The notes: generated by a model from the sequence alone, not told the origin. Shown: positions 36,853-45,937, counted from the first letter of the stretch. The stretch: DNA of 64,000 bases from Bacillus bingmayongensis (GCF_000299035.1 NZ_JH921518.1:284439-348438), one strand, 5' to 3'. Made by a program: numbers and translations.

Positions 36853-36945
36853 AAAAGGGAACCGCCCAATACTATGCCATGTACAAAATGTAAACATACA
36901 CGACCTCTTTACAATCAATTTTCATATATAATATTGCTCATTATA

Positions 36946-36981
36946 AAAAGTACATCACTCCATTAGTCGTGATGTACTTTT
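36946..36981. terminator. Bidirectional terminator between oppA-like and ABC-F genes
   Basis: A 13-pair stem (36946-36958 with 36969-36981) lies between convergent genes. Confidence 0.85.
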
Positions 36982-36998
36982 CTTCTAATCAACTTTAA

Positions 36999-38561
36999 TT
37001 ATAATTCCCTTTTTTCCTTTAAAAGCTTTTGAAATTCTATTTCTAATTCTTCAGACGGTTCGATACTTAAGCGACTTAACACTTCCGATATTTTTGTTTC
37101 AAGTAAAAGACGCTTATCTTCTTTCATATCTCGCGTCTTTTCCACTTGACCTAGTTTATATTGCTGATAGTTTCCTTCAAATAATTCCATCTTTTGATTA
37201 CGAATCACTAAAATTCGCGTAGCGATATTTTCGATAAACCGGCGATCATGTGAGACAAAGATTACACTCCCTTCATACCCTTTTAGAAGAGACTCTAATG
37301 CCTCAACAGCTTCCATATCAAGAAAGTTCGTCGGTTCATCTAAAACTAAAGTATTAATATCACTTAAAAATAGCTTTGTTAATGCTACTTTCACTCGTTC
37401 ACCGCCACTCAAAACCCCTACAAGTTTATACACATCATCTCTAAAGAAATGCATTCTCGCAAGAACCGTTCGAATCAGTGTTTCATCCTGCTTTGAAGAG
37501 GACTGGACATTTTCAATAATTGATTTTTCGGTATCTAATATGTTTAAATTCTGGCTAAAATAGCCGATTTTCATAGCTGGGGAAATTCTAATTCCATACT
37601 CTTGATTTATGATTTTTTTTACAAGTGTCGTTTTCCCGCTCCCATTTGAACCGATAATTGCTAATTTATCCCCGCCCCGAATATGAAAACTTGTTTTGTT
37701 CCAAAGTACACGTTTATCAATTTTCCCTGCTACATCAGTTACTCGAAGAATAATTCGGTTTTTAAATGTTTCTGCATTCGGCAAATTCATCTTAATTGGT
37801 GAGAGCTCTTTTACTTTTTCTACCTTTTCAAGCTTTTCTAATCTCGTTTCAATGGCCGTTGCTGTTTTTTGCAGCTTCTTTTGCTTTTTGGCAAAGTATG
37901 GCTTTGCTCCTGTAATTCTCGCTTCGGATTTACTTACCTTTTTTGGCGTCTTTGTTGCTCTTTCAGCTTTTTTCTCTTTTAATTTCAATGCTTCTTCTAG
38001 CTGCTTTTTCTTTTTTTCATATGTTTCATAAGCTAATTGCTCCTGTTGCCTCTCTACTTCTTTTTGTTTTACATAATCGCTATAGTTACCCGTATACTCT
38101 TTTATTTTCCCTTCATTCAATTCCCATATGGTCGTGCAAAGAGTATCTAAAAATGCCCGGTCATGTGAAATAATAATAAATGCCCCCTGCCACTTCCTTA
38201 GTTTCTTCTCCAACCATTCGATATGCTCTGTATCAAGATTTGTTGTTGGTTCGTCTGCTAGTAAAAGTTCCGGGTCTTTCACAAGAGCTTTTTGAATATA
38301 TTCTTGCGTCACTTCACCACCACTTTTTGTTGTATTTGTTCGTTTAAGCTGCGGTAAAAGTTCACACCTAGTATGTTGAATCACTTTCCCTTCTTCTGGG
38401 GAAATCTTTTCAGCTAGAATTTGAAGTAACGTCGTTTTCCCACTTCCATTTCTACCAACTAATCCAATTCGAGCATTTTTATGGATTTGCAGTTGATCCA
38501 CATCTAATAATAAACGATCCTGTACATAGTACTTTATATGATTTGCTTCTAATAAAAACAT
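36999..38561 (-). CDS. ABC-F ribosomal protection protein (antibiotic-resistance type)
   Basis: The 520-residue cytosolic protein has two ABC domains and no membrane part. Site 1 shows GRNGSGKTT (~37-45), a shortened signature KSGGEVTQEYIQKAL and Walker B LLLADEPTTNLD. A long Lys/Glu-rich interdomain linker (~160-275) follows. Site 2 shows GSNGSGKTT, LSGGERVKVALTKLF and LVLDEPTNFLD. ABC-F proteins bind the ribosomal E site and displace antibiotics that target the 50S subunit (Vga, Msr, VmlR). The short first domain and attenuator leader support a resistance rather than housekeeping role. Drug specificity cannot be read from sequence. Confidence 0.88.
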   Translation of the reverse strand: MFLLEANHIKYYVQDRLLLDVDQLQIHKNARIGLVGRNGSGKTTLLQILAEKISPEEGKVIQHTRCELLPQLKRTNTTKSGGEVTQEYIQKALVKDPELLLADEPTTNLDTEHIEWLEKKLRKWQGAFIIISHDRAFLDTLCTTIWELNEGKIKEYTGNYSDYVKQKEVERQQEQLAYETYEKKKKQLEEALKLKEKKAERATKTPKKVSKSEARITGAKPYFAKKQKKLQKTATAIETRLEKLEKVEKVKELSPIKMNLPNAETFKNRIILRVTDVAGKIDKRVLWNKTSFHIRGGDKLAIIGSNGSGKTTLVKKIINQEYGIRISPAMKIGYFSQNLNILDTEKSIIENVQSSSKQDETLIRTVLARMHFFRDDVYKLVGVLSGGERVKVALTKLFLSDINTLVLDEPTNFLDMEAVEALESLLKGYEGSVIFVSHDRRFIENIATRILVIRNQKMELFEGNYQQYKLGQVEKTRDMKEDKRLLLETKISEVLSRLSIEPSEELEIEFQKLLKEKREL

Positions 38562-38594
38562 AATAACATCTCCTTTTTATCAAGTTTCGGAGAC

Positions 38595-38803
38595 AAAAAA
38601 TGCCCCCTATATCCATTCAGAATAGGAGGCATAAATTATTATATAGGTGTACACAAAAAGAGACTACCCCTTTTAGATCCAACTATAAAAAGCCAATCCT
38701 ATTCTGAAAAACGCAAATTGAAGGCATCACAAATAACAGCGTGATCATCTGCTAAAAAACCTTCAATTGTTTGCTTTCGTAAATAGGATTAGTACTTCAT
38801 GTA
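38595..38803 (-). promoter_or_regulatory. Transcription attenuator leader of the ABC-F gene
   Basis: The minus-strand RNA has: a 3-codon ORF; arm AATCCTATT (38782-38790) pairing with AATAGGATT (38695-38703); a nested stem AATTGAAGG/CCTTCAATT (38716-38724 with 38760-38768); and a terminator TGCCTCCTAT/ATAGGGGGCA (38601-38610 with 38622-38631) followed by TTTTTT. A competing antiterminator exists: CAGAATAGGA (38697-38706) is perfectly complementary to TCCTATTCTG (38618-38627) in the terminator's 5' arm and loop. Mutually exclusive pairings are the hallmark of attenuation. Confidence 0.8.
38789..38800 (-). CDS. Leader peptide Met-Lys-Tyr of the ABC-F attenuator
   Basis: ATG-AAG-TAC-TAA lies after a GAAGGGTGA ribosome site. 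Its stop codon overlaps the 5' arm AATCCTATT of the first leader stem. A ribosome stalled by a drug on this ORF would cover the arm, free AATAGGATT and favour the antiterminator. Confidence 0.6.
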   Translation of the reverse strand: MKY

Positions 38804-38848
38804 ATTGGGTCACCCTTCCGTTCTTTTAATTTCATTAACGTTATTTTT

Positions 38849-38878
38849 AGTATAGCTAGAAATTTCAAATAAAATCAA
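38849..38878 (-). promoter_or_regulatory. Candidate sigma-A promoter of the ABC-F leader
   Basis: On the minus strand TTGATT (38873-38878) and TATACT (38849-38854) are 18 bases apart, placing the start about 40 bases before the leader ORF. Confidence 0.6.
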
Positions 38879-38890
38879 TGTTTTTTTATT

Positions 38891-40150
38891 TTAAATAACA
38901 AAACGATTATACTTCTCAAAATCACTCGTCTTACATTCAAGTGAAATCTTCGTACCTTCATTTTCATAACTTGTTGAAACAACATGTGCATGATCATTGA
39001 AATAAGAAACGATTTGTCCTTGGTCATAAGGAATGAGCATTTCACACTTCGTATACTCTTTATAAATGTGTGAACGAATCATTTCTACAAGTTCTTCCAT
39101 ACCAATTTGTTGTTTTGCTGATAGGTATACACGATTATCTTGCACTTTTGGAATTTCAACATCCATCATATCTGATTTATTATAAGCATAAATCGTCGGG
39201 ATATTTTCAACCCCAATTTGTTTTAGTGTTTGGTTTGTAATCTCAATTAATTGTTCATAATTTGGATTTGCATAATCGACCACATGAATCAATAAATCTG
39301 CCTCCGCTACTTCTTCTAATGTAGAACGGAATGCTTTCACAAGATGGTGCGGTAACTTACTTACAAAACCAACTGTATCTGTTAATAAAAACGATTTATT
39401 ATCTGGAAGTTCAATATTTCGCACTGATGTTTCCAGCGTCGCAAACAACATATCTTTTTCAAATACTTGTTTCTCTACGGAACCGTTAAAAATCTCAAGC
39501 ATCGTATTCATAATTGTTGATTTCCCCGCATTTGTATATCCTACTAATGAAACAACAGGGATTTCATTTTTCTTACGCTGTTTACGCTGCGTTTGACGCT
39601 GCGCAACAAGCGCTTCTAACTCTTTATTTAATACTGCAATCTGTTCCTCAATTTTACGACGATCGAGCTCTAATTTCTTCTCACCGACACCTTTGTTTTT
39701 CGTACCAACGCCGCCGCTTTGTCTTCCTAAAGATTCACGAAGACCAATTAAACGAGGCATCATATATTGCAAGTGTGCGACCTCAACTTGCAGCTGTGCT
39801 TCTTTCGTCTTAGCACGCTGCGCAAAAATATCTAAAATCAAAATCGTACGATCAATGACTTTACAGTCTAAATCAGCTTCTAGATTTCGAATTTGCGAAG
39901 GTGATAATTCATCATTAAAAATAACCATATTCGCATCTGCTTCCTTCACAAAAGCAGACACTTCTTCAATTTTCCCTTTTCCAATGTAATGTGATGGATT
40001 CACGCGGTGTAAATTTTGCGTAACTTGCCCTACAATTTCCACATCACAAGCTTCCGCAAGGTTTGTTAACTCCTCCATCGAATATTCAAAATCACTTTCA
40101 TTATTTAAATTCACTCCGACTACTATCGCCTTTTGTACTAGTTCTTCCAT
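38891..40150 (-). CDS. hflX: Ribosome-associated GTPase HflX
   Basis: The 419-residue protein has an N-terminal ~180-residue HflX domain (HYIGKGKIEEV, FNDELSPSQIRNLE, ILDIFAQRAKTKEAQLQVELA-like region), a coiled linker, then a G domain: GYTNAGKST, the DTVGF G3 motif and NKSD. HflX binds the 50S subunit and splits stalled or drug-bound 70S ribosomes. Its ATG follows GGAGGAATAAATAT. An upstream leader ORF and terminator suggest induction when translation is disturbed. Adjacent ABC-F and HflX genes form a ribosome-rescue neighbourhood. Confidence 0.93.
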   Translation of the reverse strand: MEELVQKAIVVGVNLNNESDFEYSMEELTNLAEACDVEIVGQVTQNLHRVNPSHYIGKGKIEEVSAFVKEADANMVIFNDELSPSQIRNLEADLDCKVIDRTILILDIFAQRAKTKEAQLQVEVAHLQYMMPRLIGLRESLGRQSGGVGTKNKGVGEKKLELDRRKIEEQIAVLNKELEALVAQRQTQRKQRKKNEIPVVSLVGYTNAGKSTIMNTMLEIFNGSVEKQVFEKDMLFATLETSVRNIELPDNKSFLLTDTVGFVSKLPHHLVKAFRSTLEEVAEADLLIHVVDYANPNYEQLIEITNQTLKQIGVENIPTIYAYNKSDMMDVEIPKVQDNRVYLSAKQQIGMEELVEMIRSHIYKEYTKCEMLIPYDQGQIVSYFNDHAHVVSTSYENEGTKISLECKTSDFEKYNRFVI

Positions 40151-40154
40151 ATAT

Positions 40155-40253
40155 TTATTCCTCCATTTCGATTACGCAAAATAAAAAACACAGACCACTG
40201 CCTGTGTTTTTCGTAAACGGATGAGAGTACGACAAATAAACAAAAGAAAGCAT
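40155..40253 (-). CDS. 32-residue leader ORF upstream of hflX
   Basis: The ATG at 40253 follows a GGAAG site. The peptide begins MLSFVYLSYSHPF, ends CVIEMEE, and its TAA lies within the hflX ribosome-site spacer (GAGGAATAA). The ORF runs through the terminator at 40183-40211, so translation of it would melt that hairpin and couple to hflX. It may be a regulatory leader peptide rather than a functional product. Confidence 0.45.
   Translation of the reverse strand: MLSFVYLSYSHPFTKNTGSGLCFLFCVIEMEE
40183..40211 (-). terminator. Terminator/attenuator hairpin just upstream of hflX
   Basis: AAAACACAG pairs with CTGTGTTTT, followed on the minus strand by TTTTTTATTTT, only about 33 bases before the hflX ATG. 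Confidence 0.7.
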
Positions 40254-40354
40254 CGTTGCTTCCAAATTGCTACATGGTCAATACGTTATAAATGATATAC
40301 GTATTCCTAAAAAGCATACACATATATCACATCATTCTATTATAAAGGCAAAAC

Positions 40355-40560
40355 AAAAAGAGGGTGTATTCGTCCCTCCCTCTTTTCACATATCAGTTCA
40401 ATAAAGGGTTCCTTTAAAATAGGCAGACCAATCCCGTTCACTCTGCACACAGACAGAGCCTTTGAGCGCTATTCAATTATCGGCACAAAGTATTGAGACG
40501 TAATCTGATAAAAATCAAAGGAGACCCCTCCGTTCATTAAAAGTTACATAAAGCTTAGCA
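40355..40560 (-). ncRNA. Candidate structured RNA of about 200 nt, rod-like fold, own terminator
   Basis: No ORF fills this stretch between ppk2 and hflX. Visible minus-strand pairings are a terminator AAAAGAGGG/CCCTCTTTT (about 40355-40385), apical CTCTG/CAGAG, and long-range ATCAG/CTGAT, TCAATA/TATTGA and CTTT/AAAG nested with internal loops. Length and nested rod shape resemble 6S RNA, but sequence identity to 6S was not established. It could also be an unassigned leader or small RNA. Confidence 0.45.
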
Positions 40561-40685
40561 TAATTATGCTGATTTCACAAGAATAAACTTCAATTATGGG
40601 CATAAACAAAATCACTAATTTTCTATTGCATTCTTCATTTTTCGCATACACTTCATATGATGAATAGAATTCATCCCCCGAAAAT

Positions 40686-41483
40686 TCAATGGCTTATGCC
40701 TTGCGCTTGTTCGCTCTCCTCTTTTATTTCAAAATAGTATGATGGCAGTTCTATTCCGTGTTCTATAAAATAATCCTCAATTAATGAAATGATTACTTTC
40801 AATGTTTTCACGCGTGCGTATAATTTATCATTACTAGCGATAATATTCCATTTTGCATTCGGTTTATCTGTTTTCTCAAACATGTCTTCCATTACCCGGG
40901 CGTATTCATCCCACTTTTCACGATTGCGCCAATCCTCATCCGTAATTTTCCATCTCTTCAAAGGATTGTTCTCTCGATCTTTAAATCGTGCCAGCTGCTC
41001 ATCTTTACTAATATGGTAGAAAAATTTTGCTACTATGTAATGATCATCTGTTAATAGTTTTTCGAAATCATTGATTTCATCGTATGCTCTCGTCCATTCT
41101 TCCTTTGTAGCAAACCCCTCTACACGCTCAACCAATACACGACCATACCAAGAGCGATCAAAAATCGTAATTTGACCATACTGGGGAATTTTTCGCCAAA
41201 AGCGTTGCAAATAATGATAACGCTTTTCATGAGGAGCAGGTGCACCAATTGGATTTACTTGGAAGCCACGCGGATCAAGATGCTCAGTAATCCGTTTAAT
41301 TGCTCCCCCTTTTCCAGCGGCATCCCAACCTTCCATCGCCATAATAACGGCTATTTTTTCTTTTTGTAAAATTTGCTGCAATGCTAATAAGCGCCTTTGA
41401 TACTTTTCAAGCTTCTTATTATATTTTGATTTTGATTCCATTTTTTTCGTTAAATCTATTTGGGCAAGACGATCTTTTGTCAT
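40686..41483 (-). CDS. Polyphosphate kinase 2 family (PPK2) phosphotransferase
   Basis: The 265-residue protein has the PPK2 P-loop MEGWDAAGKGGAIKR (~46-60), the lid-like segment PAPHEKRYHYLQRFW and Walker B FDRSWYGRVLVERVEGF. PPK2 enzymes use polyphosphate to phosphorylate nucleoside mono- or diphosphates (or the reverse). The short single-domain form fits class I-III enzymes; the preferred nucleotide is not readable. A GAGGATTATTTT site precedes the ATG. Monocistronic. Confidence 0.88.
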   Translation of the reverse strand: MTKDRLAQIDLTKKMESKSKYNKKLEKYQRRLLALQQILQKEKIAVIMAMEGWDAAGKGGAIKRITEHLDPRGFQVNPIGAPAPHEKRYHYLQRFWRKIPQYGQITIFDRSWYGRVLVERVEGFATKEEWTRAYDEINDFEKLLTDDHYIVAKFFYHISKDEQLARFKDRENNPLKRWKITDEDWRNREKWDEYARVMEDMFEKTDKPNAKWNIIASNDKLYARVKTLKVIISLIEDYFIEHGIELPSYYFEIKEESEQAQGISH

Positions 41484-42006
41484 AAAATAATCCTCATTTT
41501 CCTATGATAACAATATTTTAACATAATTTCCCTTTCTGTACTTCTATTCAAATAATAAGACTAGTAAAACTGGAAGCTGTTGCAAAAAAGCTTTGAAAAT
41601 ACATGGTTGATATTGCAATGTTGCTACATTCTAAAGCATTCCACGTGGTGTAGTACTTGTAGTAAATTAACCATGCATTTGCAATATATTTCCTCTTCAT
41701 CCCCTAAACATTGCTATTATTCATACGAAACGAAAGAAGATAGAGAAGAGGCCAACTTTTTCAAAAAAAGGTTGGCCCATCCATTATAATTTCAGCTCTT
41801 CTATACGAAGAAGATCGATAGTCGCTTATGAACTCCTTTGCCCCTTAGTTTTCGCGTTACATTACTAATATGATTGCGGACAAGCCTTCTAATAAAATAC
41901 AACTCTAATCAGCATAAGGGTATCCTCTACTAAACAGAGATATACCCCTCACAATTTTATAAAATTCATGTTGTATAGTGACTTCTTTGATTTCTTTTAG
42001 CAAATA
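41484..42006. other. Gene-poor region with several hairpins
   Basis: Three inverted repeats stand out: 41610-41620 with 41675-41686 (ATATTGCA core), 41750-41761 with 41766-41777 (GGCCAAC core, terminator-like), and 41918-41955 (GGGTAT/ATACCC). A 50-codon minus-strand frame crosses the first repeat but its ribosome site is too close to the ATG. Nothing else could be supported. Confidence 0.4.
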
Positions 42007-43278
42007 CTATCCATCACTTTTCCGAGACCAAATCACAACAGGAATGAGCAATAAAGCTAAAGCTCCTCCAGCTAATGATAATGCTGCATAACTCGAATTC
42101 GCTACTACCATGCCTGACATCGCTCCCCCAGAAGCTCCTGCCAGCGCAATAAAAACATCTACTTTCCCTTGTGTCTTTGCACGCGTTAAAGGTTCTGTTG
42201 CATCAACAATTTGGGCAGTACCACTTATTAATCCAAGGTTCCATCCTAAACCAAGTAAAGAAAGAGCAATGATCAGGAGTATTAAAGAATCGTTCGGTGC
42301 AATGGCAGCTACCACACCCGCACTAAGTAGTATGACTCCGGAAGCAATACTCATTGCCATTCGACCAATCTTATCAACAAGGATTCCTGTAACAAGTGAC
42401 GGAAGGTACATCGCTCCTACATGAAATCCAATAACAAGACCTACTTCATGTAATCCATGACCATGGTGTTCCATATGTACGGGAGTCATCGTCATAATTG
42501 CTACCATGACAATTTGAGTAAGTATCATAACGATTGCCCCGACTGTAACACCTCTTGTATTTACTTTCGGTTTGTTAGTTATCGCATGCCCTTTCTTTGT
42601 ATGTTCCTGTTTATATGTTTCTATCATGTTCGCTATTATTAATGGATCTGGGCGAAGCATAACGAACAGTACGAGACCTGCTAACAAAAATGCAGCTGCT
42701 GATAATATGAACGGACCAGCAAGTTCAGGAATACTAAGAGAAAGAGCGAATTTCCCCATTACACCTACTAAATTTGGTCCCGCAACTGCACCAAAAGTCG
42801 TCATAACCATTGTAATACTAATCGCGGTTGCCCTTTGTTTCTTATTTGCTAAATCTGTACCAGCATAACGAGCTTGTAAATTTGTGGCTGTACCTGCACC
42901 ATAAATGAGTAAGGAAGCAAGTAAGAGAATAATACTATTTATTAAAGCTGCGATTACGACACCAATAGCCCCAATCCCACCTACCATAAATCCTGTCGCA
43001 AGCCCTATCCTGCGCCCATAACGTTGAGAAATCCTTCCTACTATTAAAGCTGCTCCTGCAGATCCCATTGTAAACATAGCTGCTGGCAATCCTGCGAATG
43101 CATCTGTCCCAAGCATTTGCTGTGCAAGTAGCGCACCTACCGTAATTCCAGCTGCTAACCCCGCACCACCAAACATTTGTGAAATACTTACGATTACTAA
43201 CGTTCGTTTATATAGCTTTTGTTGTTCTTCTGCTGTATACATATGACTCCTTATTGAACCATCAGCTTTATCAAGCAT
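42007..43278 (-). CDS. MFS transporter, unknown substrate
   Basis: The 423-residue membrane protein has twelve predicted helices. Seen are GRISQRYGRRIGLATGF (MFS loop after helix 2) and VDKIGRMAMSIASG in the second half. A short soluble N-terminus (SIRSHMYTAEEQQKLYKRTLV) and a His-rich loop (MTPVHMEHHGHGLHEVG) are notable; the latter could bind a metal. It is monocistronic with GGATGGTGAG before the ATG. Confidence 0.83.
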   Translation of the reverse strand: MLDKADGSIRSHMYTAEEQQKLYKRTLVIVSISQMFGGAGLAAGITVGALLAQQMLGTDAFAGLPAAMFTMGSAGAALIVGRISQRYGRRIGLATGFMVGGIGAIGVVIAALINSIILLLASLLIYGAGTATNLQARYAGTDLANKKQRATAISITMVMTTFGAVAGPNLVGVMGKFALSLSIPELAGPFILSAAAFLLAGLVLFVMLRPDPLIIANMIETYKQEHTKKGHAITNKPKVNTRGVTVGAIVMILTQIVMVAIMTMTPVHMEHHGHGLHEVGLVIGFHVGAMYLPSLVTGILVDKIGRMAMSIASGVILLSAGVVAAIAPNDSLILLIIALSLLGLGWNLGLISGTAQIVDATEPLTRAKTQGKVDVFIALAGASGGAMSGMVVANSSYAALSLAGGALALLLIPVVIWSRKSDG

Positions 43279-43386
43279 TTTCTCACCATCCTTATCAAAA
43301 ATCTCCTTTTTTTAAATGTACTATGGTTAATGTTTCATATTCAATAGCATTTTCATTTGTTCTTTTAGTCCTAAAAGAGAAAAACA

Positions 43387-43428
43387 AAAAAACGCCCTAA
43401 ATACTTTGATTTAGGACAGTTTTTTTAG
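43387..43428 (-). terminator. Hairpin downstream of the PAP2 phosphatase gene
   Basis: CCTAAAT pairs with ATTTAGG, extended by A/T runs, followed by T-rich sequence on both sides. Confidence 0.6.
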
Positions 43429-43439
43429 GTACAAATGTA

Positions 43440-44003
43440 TTAGTGTTCTCCTTGAAAAATAGGTCTTGTAATGAATGTAGCGACAGGACGTATTTTAAAT
43501 ACAACATACTGTGTAAATAGCGCTATCAATACTCCATGTACAATCCCTGCAATTACATCAAGTGGATAATGTACGCCTACCCATACTCTCGAAAAAGCTA
43601 CACCTAGCGCTAAGAAAAACCAAGTATATTTAAAACGATATGCAGATAGCAATAATGTAGCTGCGATCACAATAGCTGATGTTGCATGATCACTTGGGAA
43701 AGAAGAGTTAGCAGCGTGATCTACGAGTTGTGTGATGTTATGTGAAACAAAAGGTCGATCCCTATACAGAAATTGTTCAATAATTCTATTCATCGAATAC
43801 GCTAAAGTAAATGCGACCATCGCTTGAAAAGCCATTACACGAAAATTAGGTTTATTCCTTATCCATAACAGGACGAGTAATAATATGAAAGCATATTGTA
43901 CATATTCTGCAAATAGTATCATTACATTATCTATTAATGGATATTGCTGTACTTTATTATTTATAAAATTGAACCATTCATAATCTAAATCTTTAAAATT
44001 CAT
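43440..44003 (-). CDS. PAP2-family phosphatase, undecaprenyl-diphosphatase (BcrC-like)
   Basis: The 187-residue membrane protein has the three PAP2 motifs: the RDRPF region, SSFPSDHATSA with the catalytic His, and SRVWVGVHYPLD with the nucleophilic His. This is the BcrC/YbjG layout. Such enzymes dephosphorylate undecaprenyl diphosphate on the outer membrane face, recycle the wall carrier and lower bacitracin sensitivity. BcrC assignment is by motif and size. No bacitracin ABC genes adjoin it. Confidence 0.87.
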   Translation of the reverse strand: MNFKDLDYEWFNFINNKVQQYPLIDNVMILFAEYVQYAFILLLVLLWIRNKPNFRVMAFQAMVAFTLAYSMNRIIEQFLYRDRPFVSHNITQLVDHAANSSFPSDHATSAIVIAATLLLSAYRFKYTWFFLALGVAFSRVWVGVHYPLDVIAGIVHGVLIALFTQYVVFKIRPVATFITRPIFQGEH

Positions 44004-44493
44004 TACATACTCTCCTTTATTGCTATAGAGAGTCCACGCTACATTTCAACAAAATATACCTTTGGACTCTAATAAATTCTTATTATATTTTTTTATTGTT
44101 TCCACCTACAAATCATAATCTATTCAATTTTAATAAGATTACTCACAATGTACTATCTTATTTTGTGACATTAACATTACATTTTTGTAAGGTTCTTTTT
44201 TCATTTTGATCGTTCTACTTATCTAAAGTTTTATATAAAAAATTCAATGTTAACAAATACACTAAGATTCACATTTATTTTTAATAAAAAACAAAAAGAA
44301 TTTGTGAAATTTTCACACGTTATCATTTACTATCCAGATGTGTGTTTTACAATTTTTCAGCAAGATCGAAGAATAGAACTCAATATGACTTATTCCCAAG
44401 CTGTATATGTAGTATACGATGTACCAGCATACTTCTTTTAATTACACCTAGTTCATCATTATGTGGCCGTACTCCATATTACTAAATAAAAAT
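44004..44493. other. Gene-free intergenic region
   Basis: It holds the promoter side of the PAP2 gene and AT-rich filler. A 64-codon plus-strand frame (44247-44441) has no ribosome site and no recognisable family and was not accepted. Confidence 0.4.
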
Positions 44494-44523
44494 GAAAAAA
44501 GATGCCATTGGCATCTTTTTTCA
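44494..44523 (-). terminator. Terminator of the amino acid permease gene
   Basis: AAAAAAGATGCC pairs with GGCATCTTTTTT around a 3-base loop. Confidence 0.85.
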
Positions 44524-44539
44524 TAACATGTATCTACTA

Positions 44540-45937
44540 TTATTTTTTATCTCCAGCCAAATTACTTCTATTTTTTCCATATAACATATAAATAACTAGT
44601 CCAAGAATCATCCAAATCATAAAGCGAATCCAGGTAATTTCAGGAAGGCTGATAATAAGATAAAATGAAAAACCAATCCCAATTAAAGGAATCAAAGGAA
44701 CTAAAGGTGTCTTAAATTTTCTTTCTAAATCCGGTCGTTTTTTTCGTAACACAATGATAGATGAACAAATTAAAATAAACGCTGACAATGTACCGATATT
44801 AACTAATTCCGCCACTTCATTAATAGGAGTAACACCTGAAATAATTGCAGTAATAACTCCAATTATTAAAGTTGGACGATGTGGTGTCTTATATTTTGGA
44901 TGTACTTTTGTAAACCACCTTGGTAACAAACCATCTCTACTCATAGCAAACCATATTCTTGAACCAGCAAGCATAAAGGAGAATAAAACAGAAAGAATAC
45001 CTGTAATAGCTGCAGCAGAAATGAATAAAGTAATCCACTTTAATCCAACATCACTAAAAATTTTAGCTACTGGTGCTGCATTATTCAATGTATGATATGG
45101 TGCCATACCTGTAATTACTAAAGACATTCCAACATATAGACATAACGCAATAACTAAAGAAATTACTACAGCTCTTGGTAAATCACGTTGTGGATTTTTT
45201 GCTTCTTCTGCCGCTGTAGTTAATGTATCGTAACCAAATACAGCAAAAAATACAAGAGCTGCCCCACTCATTACACCATTGAAGCCAAAAGGCATAAAAG
45301 GATGCCAATTAGCAGAATCAATATAGAAACTTCCTACAGCAATTACTACTAAAATAATACTTAACTTAATAATAACCATAAGGGTATTAAATTTAGATCC
45401 CCACTCCATACCTAATGTTAACAAACCGGCAATAGCAAGACTTATTATCATTGCAATTAAATCTACTCTATGACCAGCACCTGTACCTGGAGCGCCTTGA
45501 GCCCAAACAGGAATATGAATTCCAATTTGTTGCAGCAATTCTTGCATATAACCAGACCACCCGATGGCAACTACTCCAACTACTAAAATATATTCGAGTA
45601 AAAGATCCCATCCAATTAGCCAAGCTACACCTTCCCCCAGTACAGCATAGCTGTATGTATAAGCACTTCCAGCAACAGGAATTAATCCGGCAAATTCCGC
45701 ATAACATAATGCAGCAGATGCACTAGCTAATCCTGCAATGATAAAAGATAAAATAACTGCAGGTCCTGCGTGTTCAGAGGCCGCTACACCAGTTAATACA
45801 AAGATACCTACCCCAATAATACCTCCTAAACCAATTGCAGTAAGTTGCCACAATCCTAGAACTCGATTCAATCCATTACTTTTGCGACCTTCTTTTTGCA
45901 ATTGGTCTATAGATTTCCTTCGAATGAAAGCGTTCAT
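44540..45937 (-). CDS. APC-superfamily amino acid permease (YfnA/CAT-like)
   Basis: The 465-residue protein has about twelve helices and opens with LGLWQLTAIGLGGIIGVGIFVLTG, the substrate-binding helix 1 of APC/cationic-type permeases. FFAVFGYDTLTTAAEEAKNPQRDLP is the helix 6/loop signature. It takes up an amino acid with protons by family; substrate unknown. GGAGGAAATAGA precedes the ATG at 45937; the longer frame to 45982 lacks a site. Monocistronic. Confidence 0.88.
   Translation of the reverse strand: MNAFIRRKSIDQLQKEGRKSNGLNRVLGLWQLTAIGLGGIIGVGIFVLTGVAASEHAGPAVILSFIIAGLASASAALCYAEFAGLIPVAGSAYTYSYAVLGEGVAWLIGWDLLLEYILVVGVVAIGWSGYMQELLQQIGIHIPVWAQGAPGTGAGHRVDLIAMIISLAIAGLLTLGMEWGSKFNTLMVIIKLSIILVVIAVGSFYIDSANWHPFMPFGFNGVMSGAALVFFAVFGYDTLTTAAEEAKNPQRDLPRAVVISLVIALCLYVGMSLVITGMAPYHTLNNAAPVAKIFSDVGLKWITLFISAAAITGILSVLFSFMLAGSRIWFAMSRDGLLPRWFTKVHPKYKTPHRPTLIIGVITAIISGVTPINEVAELVNIGTLSAFILICSSIIVLRKKRPDLERKFKTPLVPLIPLIGIGFSFYLIISLPEITWIRFMIWMILGLVIYMLYGKNRSNLAGDKK

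Noticed and set aside
41533-41703. Small frames on both strands over the 41.6 kb inverted repeat
   Set aside because: The minus-strand ATG overlaps its only purine-rich site, and the plus-strand frame has none. The repeat itself explains the pattern.
44247-44441. 64-codon plus-strand frame
   Set aside because: There is no ribosome site, no recognisable domain, and AT-rich filler composition.
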